From NCBI GenBank assembly GCA_963734965.1, contig CAVTJK010000004.1:2046001-2110000 (forward strand): a stretch of 64,000 nucleotides of DNA, in the 5' to 3' direction. The notes below the pieces were generated by a model. It was given only the letters and a program-made list of their open reading frames with translations, did no database searches and was not told the origin of the DNA. Origin of the DNA: UBA4742 sp963734965 (GTDB taxonomy: Bacteria; Actinomycetota; Acidimicrobiia; Acidimicrobiales; Acidimicrobilacustridaceae). This document shows positions 1 through 9,153 of this stretch, piece by piece. A program made the translations under genes and the position numbers. The first letter of the stretch is position 1. Every line of letters begins with the position of its first letter.

Positions 1-65
1 TGGGGGTTGGCCCCGCCGTTCGCCCACGTTCATCTCCCATCATCCTCGCCCGCGACGTTGCATCG

Positions 66-84
66 ATACATCGATTCGATATAT
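66..84. promoter_or_regulatory. Candidate PadR operator (inverted repeat)
   Basis: An inverted repeat with 9-base arms and a 1-base spacer (ATACATCGA / TCGATATAT, one mismatch between arms) lies in an AT-rich patch at about 60-90 within a GC-rich genome, 13 bases before the PadR start codon. PadR proteins are dimers that bind such palindromes and commonly repress their own operon, so I infer autoregulation of the padR-ino1 operon. The preceding 60 bases hold no gene that I can support. Confidence 0.5.
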
Positions 85-97
85 CATCGTCGACGAC

Positions 98-727
98 ATG
101 ATCGATCTGGCCATCCTCGGGCTCCTCGACGAGCAGGATCTGCACGGCTACCAGCTGAAGAAGCAGCTGGCCGAGCTGGTCGGCTCGCGCTCGGGCATCT
201 CGTTCGGATCGCTCTATCCGGCCCTGGCCCGCCTCGAGAAGTCCGGCGCCGTCAAAGCGGTCGAGGCCAACACCGTCGGTGAACCGACCATCCCCATGAC
301 CGGGGCGCTGAGCGGCGAGCTGGCCGCCTTCCGGGCTCGGATCGGGCGCCCCGCCCGCAGCCGGAGGACCAAGAAGGTCTACGGCATCACCGAGATCGGC
401 CGTCAGCGCCTGCGCGAGCTGCTGGTCGACGAGTCGAGCGACGATCGCACCTTCGCCGTGCAGGTCGCGTTCTGCCGCACCCTGTCGCCCCAGCAGCGCC
501 TCGCCCTGTTCGAGCAGCGCAAGGCCGAGCTCAACCGCCGGTTGGCCGAGCGCTCACGCGCCGGCGACAGCCGCAGCGACTCCTACCGCCGCTCGCTCCG
601 CGAGCACGACACCCGCACCATCACCCACGACCTGACCTGGATCGACGAGCTGATCGACGCCGCCCGCGCCGAGCTCGCCGACGAAGCCGAAGGCTCGACC
701 CACCTCACTGGAGGATCCAACCCATGA
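98..727 (+). CDS. PadR family transcriptional regulator
   Basis: The N-terminus (AILGLLDEQDLHGYQLKKQL, then the recognition-helix segment SFGSLYPALARLEKSG) is the winged-helix of PadR-type repressors, and the C-terminal 80 residues are the helical dimerisation part. Between the recognition helix and the second wing strand (VYGITEIGRQRL, about residue 94) there are roughly 35 extra residues rich in Gly, Ala and Arg, so the protein (209 aa) is longer than the usual 180 aa. Its stop codon overlaps the start of ino1 (ATGA), which means translational coupling. In Mycobacterium the equivalent pair is Rv0047c next to ino1, so control of inositol phosphate synthesis is the likely job. Identity of the effector is not visible. 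Confidence 0.9.
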   Translation: MIDLAILGLLDEQDLHGYQLKKQLAELVGSRSGISFGSLYPALARLEKSGAVKAVEANTVGEPTIPMTGALSGELAAFRARIGRPARSRRTKKVYGITEIGRQRLRELLVDESSDDRTFAVQVAFCRTLSPQQRLALFEQRKAELNRRLAERSRAGDSRSDSYRRSLREHDTRTITHDLTWIDELIDAARAELADEAEGSTHLTGGSNP

Positions 728-1794
728 GCACCATCCGTCTGGCCATCGCCGGCGTCGGCAACTGCTCGAGCTCGCTCGTCCAGGGCCTCGAGTACTACCG
801 CAACGCCGATCCCACCGACGAGGTCCCGGGCCTCATGCACGTCGAGCTGGGCGGCTACCACATCCGCGACATCGAGGTCGTGGCCGCGTTCGACGTCGAC
901 GCCGACAAGGTCGGGCTCGACATCGGCAAGGCCATCTGGTCCGGTCAGAACAACACCGTCAAGTTCGCCAACGTGGGTGAGCTCGGGGTGCAGGTCCAGC
1001 GCGGCCCGACTCTCGACGGCTTCGGCAAGTACTACCGCGAGACCTGCGAGGAGTCGCCGGCCCCGCCGGTCGACGTGACCCAGGTGCTGCGTGACACCCG
1101 GGCCGACGTGCTCGTGTCCTACCTGCCCGTCGGTTCCGAACAGGCCCAGAAGTTCTACGCCCAGGCCTGCCTCGACGCCGGGGTGGCCTTCGTGAACGCC
1201 ATCCCCGTCTTCATCGCCAGCGATCCCGAGTGGGCGGCCAAGTTCGAGGCTGCCGGCGTCCCCATCGTGGGCGACGACATCAAGAGCCAGGTGGGCGCCA
1301 CCATCGTGCATCGCATCCTGGCCCGCCTCTTCGAGGACCGCGGCCTCGTGCTCGACCGCACGTACCAGCTCAACGTCGGCGGCAACATGGACTTCAAGAA
1401 CATGCTCGAGCGCGACCGCCTCGAGTCCAAGAAGATCTCGAAGACCCAGGCCGTGACCAGCCAGGTCGAGAACGGGATCGACGCCCACGACGTGCACATC
1501 GGCCCCAGCGACCACGTGGCCTGGCTCGACGATCGCAAGTGGGCCTACATCCGCCTCGAAGGTCGCAACTTCGGCGACGTGCCCCTCAACATCGAGCTCA
1601 AGCTCGAGGTCTGGGACTCCCCCAACTCGGCCGGCGTCATCATCGACGCCCTCCGTTGCGCCAAGGTGGCCAAGGACCGCGGCATCGGCGGCCCGCTGCT
1701 CGGCCCGTCCGCCTACTTCATGAAGAGCCCGCCCGTTCAGTACCACGACGACGTGGCCCAGCGCATGGTGGAGGAGTTCGCCGACGGCGAATGA
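724..1794 (+). CDS. ino1: Inositol-3-phosphate synthase
   Basis: Converts glucose 6-phosphate to 1L-myo-inositol 1-phosphate with NAD as bound cofactor; in actinobacteria this feeds phosphatidylinositol and mycothiol synthesis. The Rossmann motif IAGVGNCSSSLVQG at residues 8-21 and the segments DVDADKVG, SYLPVGSE, GDDIKSQVGAT and LNVGGNMDFKNM are hallmarks of the family; 356 aa is close to the usual actinobacterial length of about 360-370. It starts inside the padR stop (ATGA) with a GGAGG motif about 9 bases upstream. The mycothiol-dependent enzyme homologue at 52.8 kb fits a cell that needs this product. No irregularity is seen. Confidence 0.96.
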   Translation: MSTIRLAIAGVGNCSSSLVQGLEYYRNADPTDEVPGLMHVELGGYHIRDIEVVAAFDVDADKVGLDIGKAIWSGQNNTVKFANVGELGVQVQRGPTLDGFGKYYRETCEESPAPPVDVTQVLRDTRADVLVSYLPVGSEQAQKFYAQACLDAGVAFVNAIPVFIASDPEWAAKFEAAGVPIVGDDIKSQVGATIVHRILARLFEDRGLVLDRTYQLNVGGNMDFKNMLERDRLESKKISKTQAVTSQVENGIDAHDVHIGPSDHVAWLDDRKWAYIRLEGRNFGDVPLNIELKLEVWDSPNSAGVIIDALRCAKVAKDRGIGGPLLGPSAYFMKSPPVQYHDDVAQRMVEEFADGE

Positions 1795-1845
1795 CCCCAT
1801 GAGGGCGGCGTGGGCGGGTCGTGGTGGAGGAGTTGCCGACGGCGA
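1766..1845 (+). repeat. Imperfect direct repeat of the ino1 3' end
   Basis: The 25 bases at 1766-1790, which encode the end of Ino1 (MVEEFADGE), recur at 1822-1845 with one base deleted (TTCGCC becomes TTGCC). The second copy lies in the spacer before the next gene. It looks like a short duplication that has drifted; no function is apparent. Confidence 0.7.
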
Positions 1846-1901
1846 AGCCTGACGGGCAACCATCGAGCGCCCACCGGCGCCCGCGCGTCAGACTGCTGGC
1901 C

Positions 1902-2708
1902 ATGTCCGACCGTTTCGACGGGCCCGGTGGTGACATCACCACCGGCCACCCCACCACGCGCAACCTGACGGCCGCGCCCGATCCCGAACCCGAGCCCACC
2001 GGCCCGCTGTCGGCGACCTTCCCGAGTCACGCCGACCAGTCCGACCAGGTCGTCGGCTACGGCCCCGACATCGACACCGAGGCCCAGCTCCGGCTGCTCG
2101 GCCACGTGGCCGGCCGGCGGCTGCTGGTGCTCGGCGTGGGCGCCGGCGCCGAGGTCGTGGCCCTGGCCAGTCAGGGAGCCCGGGTCATCGGCGTCGATCC
2201 GTCCTTGGCGAGGATCGACGCCGCCCGCGCCGCCGCCGACCGGGCCGAGGTCAAGATCGAGCTCCACCAGAGCGACCTGGCCGAGCTCCCCTTCGTCCGG
2301 GCCGACTCGCTCGACGGGGCCCTGAGCGTCTACGCCCTCGCCGGGGTCGACGACCTCGACCGGGTGTTCCGCCAGGTGCAGCGGGTGCTGCACAGCGAGA
2401 ACCACCTCGTGCTGTCGGTCCCGCATCCCGCTTACGCCATGTTCGACCCCGACTCGGCCGAACCACCGTCGGTCGTGCGCACGTACTTCGACCGATCCCC
2501 TCGAAGCTGGACCGTCGGCGACGAACAGGGCGACGAGCACCCGAGGACGATCGGTGATCTGTTCTCGAGCCTGACCCGGGCCAACTTCCGGGTGGACACC
2601 ATCCTCGAACCCGAGCCCGGCGCCGGCCCGCGCAGCGACCACTGGCGCGACCCGATGGACTGGGCCCCGGCCACCCTCATCCTCCGCGCCCGCAAAGAAG
2701 GCACCTGA
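1902..2708 (+). CDS. Class I SAM-dependent methyltransferase
   Basis: Motif I of Rossmann methyltransferases is seen as LLVLGVGAGAEVVALASQGA, followed by the acidic SAM ribose-binding position in VIGVDPS and the post-I region DSLDGALSVYALAGVDDLDR. The protein (268 aa) most resembles methyltransferase type 11 enzymes acting on small molecules, but the substrate cannot be told. I chose ATG 1902 (MSDRFDGPGG) over the upstream in-frame GTG at 1821, because the upstream stretch consists of the duplicated ino1 tail and has no conserved residues. It is convergent with cca, whose stop is only 5 bases away. Confidence 0.8.
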   Translation: MSDRFDGPGGDITTGHPTTRNLTAAPDPEPEPTGPLSATFPSHADQSDQVVGYGPDIDTEAQLRLLGHVAGRRLLVLGVGAGAEVVALASQGARVIGVDPSLARIDAARAAADRAEVKIELHQSDLAELPFVRADSLDGALSVYALAGVDDLDRVFRQVQRVLHSENHLVLSVPHPAYAMFDPDSAEPPSVVRTYFDRSPRSWTVGDEQGDEHPRTIGDLFSSLTRANFRVDTILEPEPGAGPRSDHWRDPMDWAPATLILRARKEGT

Positions 2709-2712
2709 GGGT

Positions 2713-4108
2713 TCAGCCCCCGTTGGCCGCCCACCAGGCGTCGAGGCGGCGATAGGCCTCCTCCTCGCCGAGGGGGCCCTCGTCGAGGCGGAGCTCGAGC
2801 AGGAAGTCGAGGGCCTGGCCGACCACGCGGCCCGGCTCGATGCCGAGGTGGTCCATCACCTGGCGACCGTCGAGATCGGGCCGCATCGCGGCCAGCTCCT
2901 CTTCGGCTGACAGGGCTTCGATGCGGGCCTCGAGCTCGTCCATGCGCTGGGCCAGCTGGCGAGCCTTGCGCTCGTTGCGGGTCGTGCAGTCGCAGCGGGT
3001 GAGCTCGATCAGCTGACGGAGCAGCGGGCCCGCGTCCCTGACGAACCGACGCACCGCCGAGTCGGTCCAGCCCATGCCGTAGGTGTGGAACCGCAGGTGC
3101 AGGTAGACGAGCTGGCTCGACGGCGTCGACGTCGTCGTTGCCGTACTTGAGGGCGCGCATGCGGTCGCGGGCCATGCGAGCGCCGACCACCTCGTGGTGG
3201 TGGAAGCTCACGCCGTCGGGTCCGATCGAGCGGGTCTTGGGCTTGCCGACGTCGTGCAACAGGGCGGCCAGGCGCACGATCCGCTCCGGCCGGGTCTTGG
3301 CCACCACCGCGATGGTGTGGGCCAGCACGTCCTTGTGGCGGTGGATCGGATCCTGCTCGAGTCGCATCGAGGCCAGCTCGGGCAGGAAGTGCTCGACCAG
3401 ACCGGTGTCGACCAGGAACCAGAGCCCAGATGATGGATCGGGCACCACGAGCAGCTTGTCGAGCTCGTCGCGGATCCGCTCGGCCGACACGATGCTCAGC
3501 CGATCGCCCATGGACCGGATCGCCTCGACCAGATCCGCCTCGGGGACGAGGGCGTCACGGGCGACGAAGCGAGCGGCGCGCAACATGCGCAGGGGATCGT
3601 CACCGAAGGACTCGGCGGGCGAGAGCGGCGTGCGCAGGACCTTGGCGACCAGGTCGGCGGCCCCGCCGAACGGGTCGATCAGCTCGGGCTCGTCGTCCAC
3701 CGTCGCCGTCAAGCGCAGCGCCATGGCGTTCACCGTGAAGTCACGGCGCGCCAGGTCGTCCTCCACCACGTCGCCATAGGCCACGGTCGGCTTGCGCGAA
3801 TCGGGGGCGTAGGCCTCGGCTCGATGCGTCGTGATCTCGAAGCGGCGCCCGTCCTTCTCGCAGCCGATGGTCCCGAACCGCTCACCCTGGGTCCAGACCG
3901 CGTCGGCCCAGCCGCTGACCAGGCGCTTGGACTGCTCGGGCCGGGCGTCGGTGGTCAGATCGATGTCGACCGTCCCGGACAGGTCGTGGCCGACCAGGAG
4001 GTCGCGCACGATCCCACCCACCAGGTAGATCTGGTGGCCAGCGGCCGCGAAACGCTCGGCGAGGGGCCGGGTCTCGTCGAGGATCGGCCGCAGCCGCTCG
4101 GGAACCAC
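2713..4108 (-). CDS. cca: CCA tRNA nucleotidyltransferase (one frameshift)
   Basis: Adds or repairs the 3' CCA of tRNA. The head domain carries GGIVRD and the metal-binding pair in TVDIDLTTDA; RRDFTVNAMAL and GDDPLRMLRAARF follow; an HD domain with LLHDVGKP lies in the second half. This matches the actinobacterial PcnA/Rv3907c type. At about 3120 one extra base breaks the frame: the N-terminal part ends at KYGNDDVDAV and the family continuation SQLVYLHLRFHTYGMGW resumes in the next frame, running to the stop at 2713. The GTG start at 4108 is 6 bases after the stop of the deacetylase gene, so the two form one transcript. The break is probably a sequence error because the enzyme is essential in genomes that do not encode CCA. 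Confidence 0.9.
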
Positions 4109-4114
4109 GCCGGT

Positions 4115-5140
4115 TCAGGCGTCCAGGCCGGCTTGATGACGCCGCTCTCGCACCGCGTCGACCACGTGGGCCCCGGGCCCACCGCTGGTCGCCCCCTCGG
4201 GTCGGAAGTCCTCGCCGCACATCTCGGCCACCGCCGCGCCCGCCGACTCGGCCAGTCCCTGCATGTCGTATCCGCCCTCGAGGAACACGATCTGGTGACC
4301 ACGCGGGACCAGCTCATCGAGCACCCGCGTGAAGTCGGCGAAGTCTCCCGCCGTCAGGCCCAACCCCGTGATCGGATCGCGGCGGTGTCCGTCGAAGCCG
4401 GCCGACACCAGCAGCCAGGTCGGCTGCCAGCGCGCCACGAGCGGGACGACCACCTCGTCGAGCGCCGACCGGTACACGTCGCCGGTGGCGCCGGCCGGGA
4501 AGGGGAAGTTGATGGTCGCTCCGAATCCGTCGCCGTCGCCCATCTCGGGGACGCCCCCAGTGCCGGGGTACAGCGGGTATTCGTGGAACGAGACGTAGAC
4601 GACCGAATCGTCTCGGTAGAAGACGTCCTGGGTCCCGTTGCCGTGGTGGGCGTCGTAGTCGACGACGAGCACCCGCTCGCCGCGATCGGCCAGCGCTCGG
4701 GCCGTGACGGCCACGTTGTTGAGCAGGCAGAAGCCCATCGAACGGGCCGGCGTCGCGTGGTGGCCGGGAGGGCGCACGGCGCAGAAGGCGACATCGCCCT
4801 CCCCGGCGTCGAGGCGGGCCACGGCTTCGAGCCCGGCCCCGGCCGCGAGCAGGGCGGCGGCGTAGGACGCGGGTACGGCCACCGTGTCGGGATCGAGGTG
4901 GCCGCCACCACCCAGGGTGAAGTCGGCCAGCCGTTCGAGGAAGGGCACCGGGTGCACGCGGGCGATCTCGACGGCGGTGGCCGGGCGGGCCTCGAAGGCC
5001 ACTAGCGCCTCGCTCACCCCCGCGGCCGCGATGCCGGACACGACCGCCTCGAGCCGCTCGGCCCGCTCGGGGTGGCCGCGGCCCGTGTCGTGCTCGAGGA
5101 ATTGAGGGTGCGTGGTGAAGAGCACGGTCACACGGGGCAC
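4115..5140 (-). CDS. HDAC-like (AcuC/acetylpolyamine-type) deacetylase
   Basis: Zinc hydrolase of the arginase/deacetylase fold that removes acetyl groups from lysines or acetyl-polyamines. Family motifs are all present in order: HPERAERL, RPPGHHATP with the catalytic His pair, GFCLLNNVAV, DYDAHHGNGTQ with the Asp and His zinc ligands, FHEYPLYPGTG, and SAGFDGHRRDP with the last Asp ligand. The GTG at 5140 (residues VPRVTVLFTTHPQ) gives 341 aa, a usual length; upstream in-frame residues show no conservation. It is transcribed away from a GNAT acetyltransferase 124 bases off, an arrangement that hints at an acetylation/deacetylation pair, though this is inference. Cca follows in the same operon. 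Confidence 0.92.
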   Translation of the reverse strand: MPRVTVLFTTHPQFLEHDTGRGHPERAERLEAVVSGIAAAGVSEALVAFEARPATAVEIARVHPVPFLERLADFTLGGGGHLDPDTVAVPASYAAALLAAGAGLEAVARLDAGEGDVAFCAVRPPGHHATPARSMGFCLLNNVAVTARALADRGERVLVVDYDAHHGNGTQDVFYRDDSVVYVSFHEYPLYPGTGGVPEMGDGDGFGATINFPFPAGATGDVYRSALDEVVVPLVARWQPTWLLVSAGFDGHRRDPITGLGLTAGDFADFTRVLDELVPRGHQIVFLEGGYDMQGLAESAGAAVAEMCGEDFRPEGATSGGPGAHVVDAVRERRHQAGLDA

Positions 5141-5264
5141 GCTACCGCCCGCCCGGGACGGCGTCGGCGTCGTATCCTCGGGCCTCGTTGGGACGAGCTG
5201 GGAATGAGGCCTCCAGCGGCACTCAAGCGGCACGCCCTCGTGACCGCCATCGGTGAGGACGAAC

Positions 5265-5981
5265 ATGAGCAGGATCGACACGGTGCAATGGGGCGCAGAC
5301 CGGTTGCGCGTCGGCCCGTGGCGCGGCGACCCGGCACTGGCCTACATCGCCCCCTCCCCCGGTCATCCGCCGTCGATGCGCGCCGTCGACGAGTGCCTGC
5401 GCTCGCTCGGCGCCCTGGGCTATGTCGGCGTCCTGACCGCGGCGCTGAGCCCGGCTGAGCAGCGGGTCTTCCTCGAGCACCGCTTCGTCGTGCACGAGCA
5501 CCTGCACCTGCTGCGCCATCCCCTCCGCACGGCGGCTCCTCGCCCCACTCGGGCGACGCGACGAGCTCGGCGTGGCGACCGAGCGGCCGTGCTCGAGGTC
5601 GACCACCAGGCCTTCAACCCGTTCTGGCGATTCGACCAGGCCGGACTCGACGACGCCCGACGGGCCACGCCGACGGCCCGGTTCCGGGTCGTCGATCGCG
5701 GCGGCATCGAGGGCTACGCGGTCACCGGCCGGGCCGGGGCCATCAGCTACCTCCAGCGCCTGGCCGTCCGCCCTGATCGTCAGCGGCGCGGCGTCGGTAC
5801 GGCCTTGGTCCTCGACGCCCTCCACTGGGCCCAGCGCCGAGGGGCGGTGTCGATGTTGGTCAACACCCAGGAGCGCAACCAACCGGCGCTGGCCCTCTAC
5901 GAGAGCCTGGGATTCGTGCTCGAGCCCGACGGACTCGACGTACTCGAGCTGGCTCTGAGCGGCCCCGGCCCGACCGCGTGA
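5265..5981 (+). CDS. GNAT family N-acetyltransferase
   Basis: The C-terminal half has the GNAT acetyl-CoA pyrophosphate loop in RLAVRPDRQRRGVGTALVL (the RRGVGTA signature) and the typical NTQERNQPALALYESLGF tail. The N-terminal 90 residues do not resemble a second complete GNAT domain that I recognise. ATG 5265 was chosen since GGTGAGGA lies 6 bases upstream. The stop overlaps the start of the next gene (GTGA). It occupies the position of the Nudix gene mutT4 in the Mycobacterium order. Substrate (protein lysine, antibiotic or small amine) is unknown; the divergent deacetylase is a suggestive neighbour. Confidence 0.85.
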   Translation: MSRIDTVQWGADRLRVGPWRGDPALAYIAPSPGHPPSMRAVDECLRSLGALGYVGVLTAALSPAEQRVFLEHRFVVHEHLHLLRHPLRTAAPRPTRATRRARRGDRAAVLEVDHQAFNPFWRFDQAGLDDARRATPTARFRVVDRGGIEGYAVTGRAGAISYLQRLAVRPDRQRRGVGTALVLDALHWAQRRGAVSMLVNTQERNQPALALYESLGFVLEPDGLDVLELALSGPGPTA

Positions 5982-8155
5982 GCCCGAGGTCGACCCGCGG
6001 CCGGCGGCCGGGCGCGCTCAGCCGGCTCGCGGGCGCGGCCATCGCGCTCTCGCTGATCGTCCCGGCCCTCGACCTCGCTCGCGCCAGCGGAGCCGACGCG
6101 CCGAGCACGTCGAGCGCCAACACCGGCATCCAGCTCGTCGATCAATCACCCTGGGTCGGCCCCACGGGCACGTTCGAGCTGAAGATCAACGCCGCACCTC
6201 CGGCCGACTCGCGCGTCGTGGCCACGATCTATGAGCCCATCAGCACGCGAACGCAACTCGCCAACGGGGCCAAGGGCCAGGGCCTCGGGCTTCGGGTCGA
6301 GTCGGTCACGGTTCCCTCTGCGGCCGTGACCCGAACGAGCGACGGGGCCCTGCAGCTCGACTTCCCGGTGGTCCCGAACGGCACGACACCGACTTACGGT
6401 TTCCGCCTGTCGAACCCGGGGGTCTATCCCTTCTCGCTGAGCATCGTGGCCACCGACGGCACGACGGTCGCTCGCCTGCTCACCCAGATGATCCGCCTGC
6501 CCAGCGCGTCGTCGAAGACGACCCCGGTGTCGCTCGCTCTGGTCGTGCCCTATGCCGCGTCGATCGGCCATCGTCCCGACCGGGACGCCACGGTTGCGCC
6601 CGACGAGCTGGCCGACCTGACCACCACCACCGCGACGCTGGCGCGCTACAGCACCGTGCCCATCTCGATGGCACCGTCACCCGAGACCCTCGACTCCATG
6701 GCGGCACACGACCGCACCCAAGACACCCACAAAGTCGCCGATCTGAGCGCGGCCATCGCGGGGCGGCCGGTCATCGCCAGCACCTACGTCCCGGTCGACA
6801 GCGGTGCGTGGATCGCCCACGACCTCACCGACGGCTACAACCGCCAGCTGGTGGCGGGACGCCGGACCGCGACCGACCTGCTCCAGTCGACTGTCGCGAC
6901 CAACGCGATGGTCGCCGACGGCACGGTCACACCTGAGGTGCTGAGCAACGAGGTCGACCAGGGTGTCACCCAGGTGGTGGTCCCGAGCAACCGTCTGGCC
7001 GCCACGACCCGGCGGACCGACCCGAACACCCCGTTGACCCAGTGGTTCGACCTGGCGTCGAGCCGGACCGACCGACTGCAGGCGGTGGCGTCTGACTCGG
7101 GGCTGGCGACCATGCTGACGGCTGGGTCCGAGCCGGTGCTGGCCGCCCACGAGGTGCTCGCCGCCCTGGCCCTGATCGCCTTCGACCACAGCGGGTCGCA
7201 AGCCTGCATCCGCCAGCCCGCCCAACCGTGCCGGCGCGGCGTCGCCCTGCAGCTGCCCACCGACGCGGCCCGGGCCGAGCCGGCGCTCGGCGTGCTGCTG
7301 GCCGCCCTCTCGGATCCGACGGCGGTCGGCACCGTCGCCGGCCTGCCCACCGGAGCCGCTCCGGTCCAGGCCCCGGCATCGGGCGCCGCCCTCCTGACGC
7401 CGGTCGCCGTCCCGAGCCTGTTCCAGACGGTCGACCCCGCGGCTGAGAGCGGCCAGACCAGCACGGACGGCCCCCACCAGCTGCGGCGGCTCGAGCCGGA
7501 GGCGGTGGCCTCGCTGGGCGCCTATCCCGCCGAGTTCCACGCCGCGACCCACGACACCGATGCCTTCCTGACGATGGTCACCGGAACCGGGAGCAACACC
7601 GGGATCGACCTCGTGACCTCGTGGAACCAACTGACCCTTTCGTCGGGGGCGGTCGGTCTCAGCTCGGCCCAGCGCACGGCCTTCCTCGACACGGTCAACA
7701 CCGACCTGCAGCACCAGCTGAGCCAGATAACCGCACCGACGCAGCAGACCGTGACGTTGACCTCGGCGACGGGCCGGATCCCGTTCAGCATCTCCAATGC
7801 CCTCGACTATCCCGTTCGGGTCACGCTCAACTTCCAGAGCGCCAAGCTCACCTTCGTCAACGGTGAGCACCAGACGATCATCCTGGCGGCCGGCCGACCG
7901 ACCTACCCCCCGATCCCCGTGCGCTCGCGAGCGTCGGGCGCCTTCCCGATGCAGGTCACGATCACGTCACCGGCGGGCGGGCTGACCATCACCCAGACCA
8001 AGTTCGACGTGCGCTCCACGGCGGTGTCCGAGATCGGGCTGGTGCTCACCATCGCCGCCGGCCTGTTCCTCCTGCTGTGGTGGGCCCGACACTTCCGCAA
8101 CACCCGCCGACAACGCCGACTGGTCGAATCGAACCACCCAGCGCTCCGCGTCTGA
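5978..8155 (+). CDS. DUF6049-type secreted, membrane-anchored protein (Rv3909-like)
   Basis: A 725-residue envelope protein: signal-type hydrophobic segment at about 18-36, a long extracellular region, one membrane anchor near the C-terminus (IGLVLTIAAGLFLLLWWA, about 687-704) and a short Arg-rich cytoplasmic tail. The anchor preceded by a beta-rich domain and its position between pcnA/cca and the sigma locus match the Rv3909/DUF6049 family, which is conserved in actinobacteria and of unknown biochemical role, presumably in envelope construction. Translation is coupled to the GNAT gene by a 4-base overlap. In Mycobacterium the next gene is murJ (Rv3910); here it is absent and DegV follows. 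Confidence 0.75.
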   Translation: MSPRSTRGRRPGALSRLAGAAIALSLIVPALDLARASGADAPSTSSANTGIQLVDQSPWVGPTGTFELKINAAPPADSRVVATIYEPISTRTQLANGAKGQGLGLRVESVTVPSAAVTRTSDGALQLDFPVVPNGTTPTYGFRLSNPGVYPFSLSIVATDGTTVARLLTQMIRLPSASSKTTPVSLALVVPYAASIGHRPDRDATVAPDELADLTTTTATLARYSTVPISMAPSPETLDSMAAHDRTQDTHKVADLSAAIAGRPVIASTYVPVDSGAWIAHDLTDGYNRQLVAGRRTATDLLQSTVATNAMVADGTVTPEVLSNEVDQGVTQVVVPSNRLAATTRRTDPNTPLTQWFDLASSRTDRLQAVASDSGLATMLTAGSEPVLAAHEVLAALALIAFDHSGSQACIRQPAQPCRRGVALQLPTDAARAEPALGVLLAALSDPTAVGTVAGLPTGAAPVQAPASGAALLTPVAVPSLFQTVDPAAESGQTSTDGPHQLRRLEPEAVASLGAYPAEFHAATHDTDAFLTMVTGTGSNTGIDLVTSWNQLTLSSGAVGLSSAQRTAFLDTVNTDLQHQLSQITAPTQQTVTLTSATGRIPFSISNALDYPVRVTLNFQSAKLTFVNGEHQTIILAAGRPTYPPIPVRSRASGAFPMQVTITSPAGGLTITQTKFDVRSTAVSEIGLVLTIAAGLFLLLWWARHFRNTRRQRRLVESNHPALRV

Positions 8156-8230
8156 CTCTCACATCCACACCGCGCGGCCGGACCGCCCAGCCCACTACGC
8201 TCCGGCCGACGCCACTCATCAGGGGGAACC

Positions 8231-9073
8231 ATGGCCGGAGTCCGCATCGTCACCGACAGCGCGTGCGACCTGACCCACGACGAAGCCACCGAGCTCGGGA
8301 TCGCCGTCGTGCCGCTCACCATCCGGTTCGGGCGCGAGGAGTTCGTCGATCTCGTGACGCTGAGCGTCGAAGACTTCTATCGCCGCATGGCCGATTCGAC
8401 CGATCTGCCCGAGACGGCGGCGCCGGCACCAGGCGCCTTCGAGCAGGCCTTCCGCGAGCTCGCCTCCGAGGGAGCCACCGCCATCGTGTGCGTGAACCTG
8501 TCAGGAGAGCTCTCGGCGACGATCGAGTCGGCCCGCAACGCCGCCCGAGCCGTCGAAGGCGACATCGAGGTGCGCGTCGTCGACAGCCGCACCCTCACCG
8601 CAGGGGAAGGCACCATCGTGCTCGAAGCGGCCCGGGCGGCCCAAGGGGGCGCCTCGGCCGATGACATCGTCGCCTTGATCGAGCAGCTAAAGGGACGCAC
8701 CCGCGTCTATGCCACCCTCGACACCCTCGACAACCTCAAGAAGGGCGGTCGCATCGGGGGGGCCACCCACCTGATGGGATCGCTGCTGTCGATCAAACCC
8801 GTCATCGACGTGAGCAGCGGCAAGGTCGAGGAGGCAGCCAAGGTGCGGACCCGCAAGCAGTCCCTGGTGTGGCTGCGCGACAAGCTCTTCGAGGAGCCCA
8901 CCGTCGAGCACCTGGCCGTGATGGACGGCGAGGCGCCCGATGTCGAGCAGTTCCTCGACCTGATCTCGTCGCGCTATCCGCGGGACAAGATCCGCACCGG
9001 CCGCATCGGCGCCGTGATCGGCACCCACGGCGGCCCGCGGATCGTCGGCATCTGCTACCTCGCCGCCGAGTAG
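8231..9073 (+). CDS. DegV family fatty-acid-binding protein
   Basis: DegV proteins bind a fatty acid in a two-domain fold and, where studied, deliver it to fatty-acid kinase FakA. Signature segments are VTDSACDLT at the N-terminus, VPLTIRFG, the ligand-loop region TAAPAPGAF, VNLSGELSAT, VVDSRTLTAGEG, and LKKGGRIGGATHLMGSLLSIKP near residue 160-185. Length 280 aa is typical. GGGGGA lies 5 bases before ATG 8231. It stands alone between the envelope protein and the kinase; no fakA is in the window. Confidence 0.93.
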   Translation: MAGVRIVTDSACDLTHDEATELGIAVVPLTIRFGREEFVDLVTLSVEDFYRRMADSTDLPETAAPAPGAFEQAFRELASEGATAIVCVNLSGELSATIESARNAARAVEGDIEVRVVDSRTLTAGEGTIVLEAARAAQGGASADDIVALIEQLKGRTRVYATLDTLDNLKKGGRIGGATHLMGSLLSIKPVIDVSSGKVEEAAKVRTRKQSLVWLRDKLFEEPTVEHLAVMDGEAPDVEQFLDLISSRYPRDKIRTGRIGAVIGTHGGPRIVGICYLAAE

Positions 9074-9153
9074 CTGGCTCGGCCACAGGCACCGGAGTCC
9101 GTCCACACGGCTGACCCGGCCCCCTCCACGCTGCCCGCTACCGTTTGGGGGCT

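Noticed and set aside
583..1863. Long open frames on the strand opposite ino1 (and likewise opposite gyrB, gyrA, dnaA and others)
   Set aside because: They are Val/Asp/His/Arg-rich mirrors of GC-rich codons, without motifs, and disappear when the real genes are accepted.
8156..9153. murJ or cwlM in the usual synteny slots
   Set aside because: Read all frames between DUF6049 and the kinase and between trxA and parB: no MurJ spans or amidase motifs are present.
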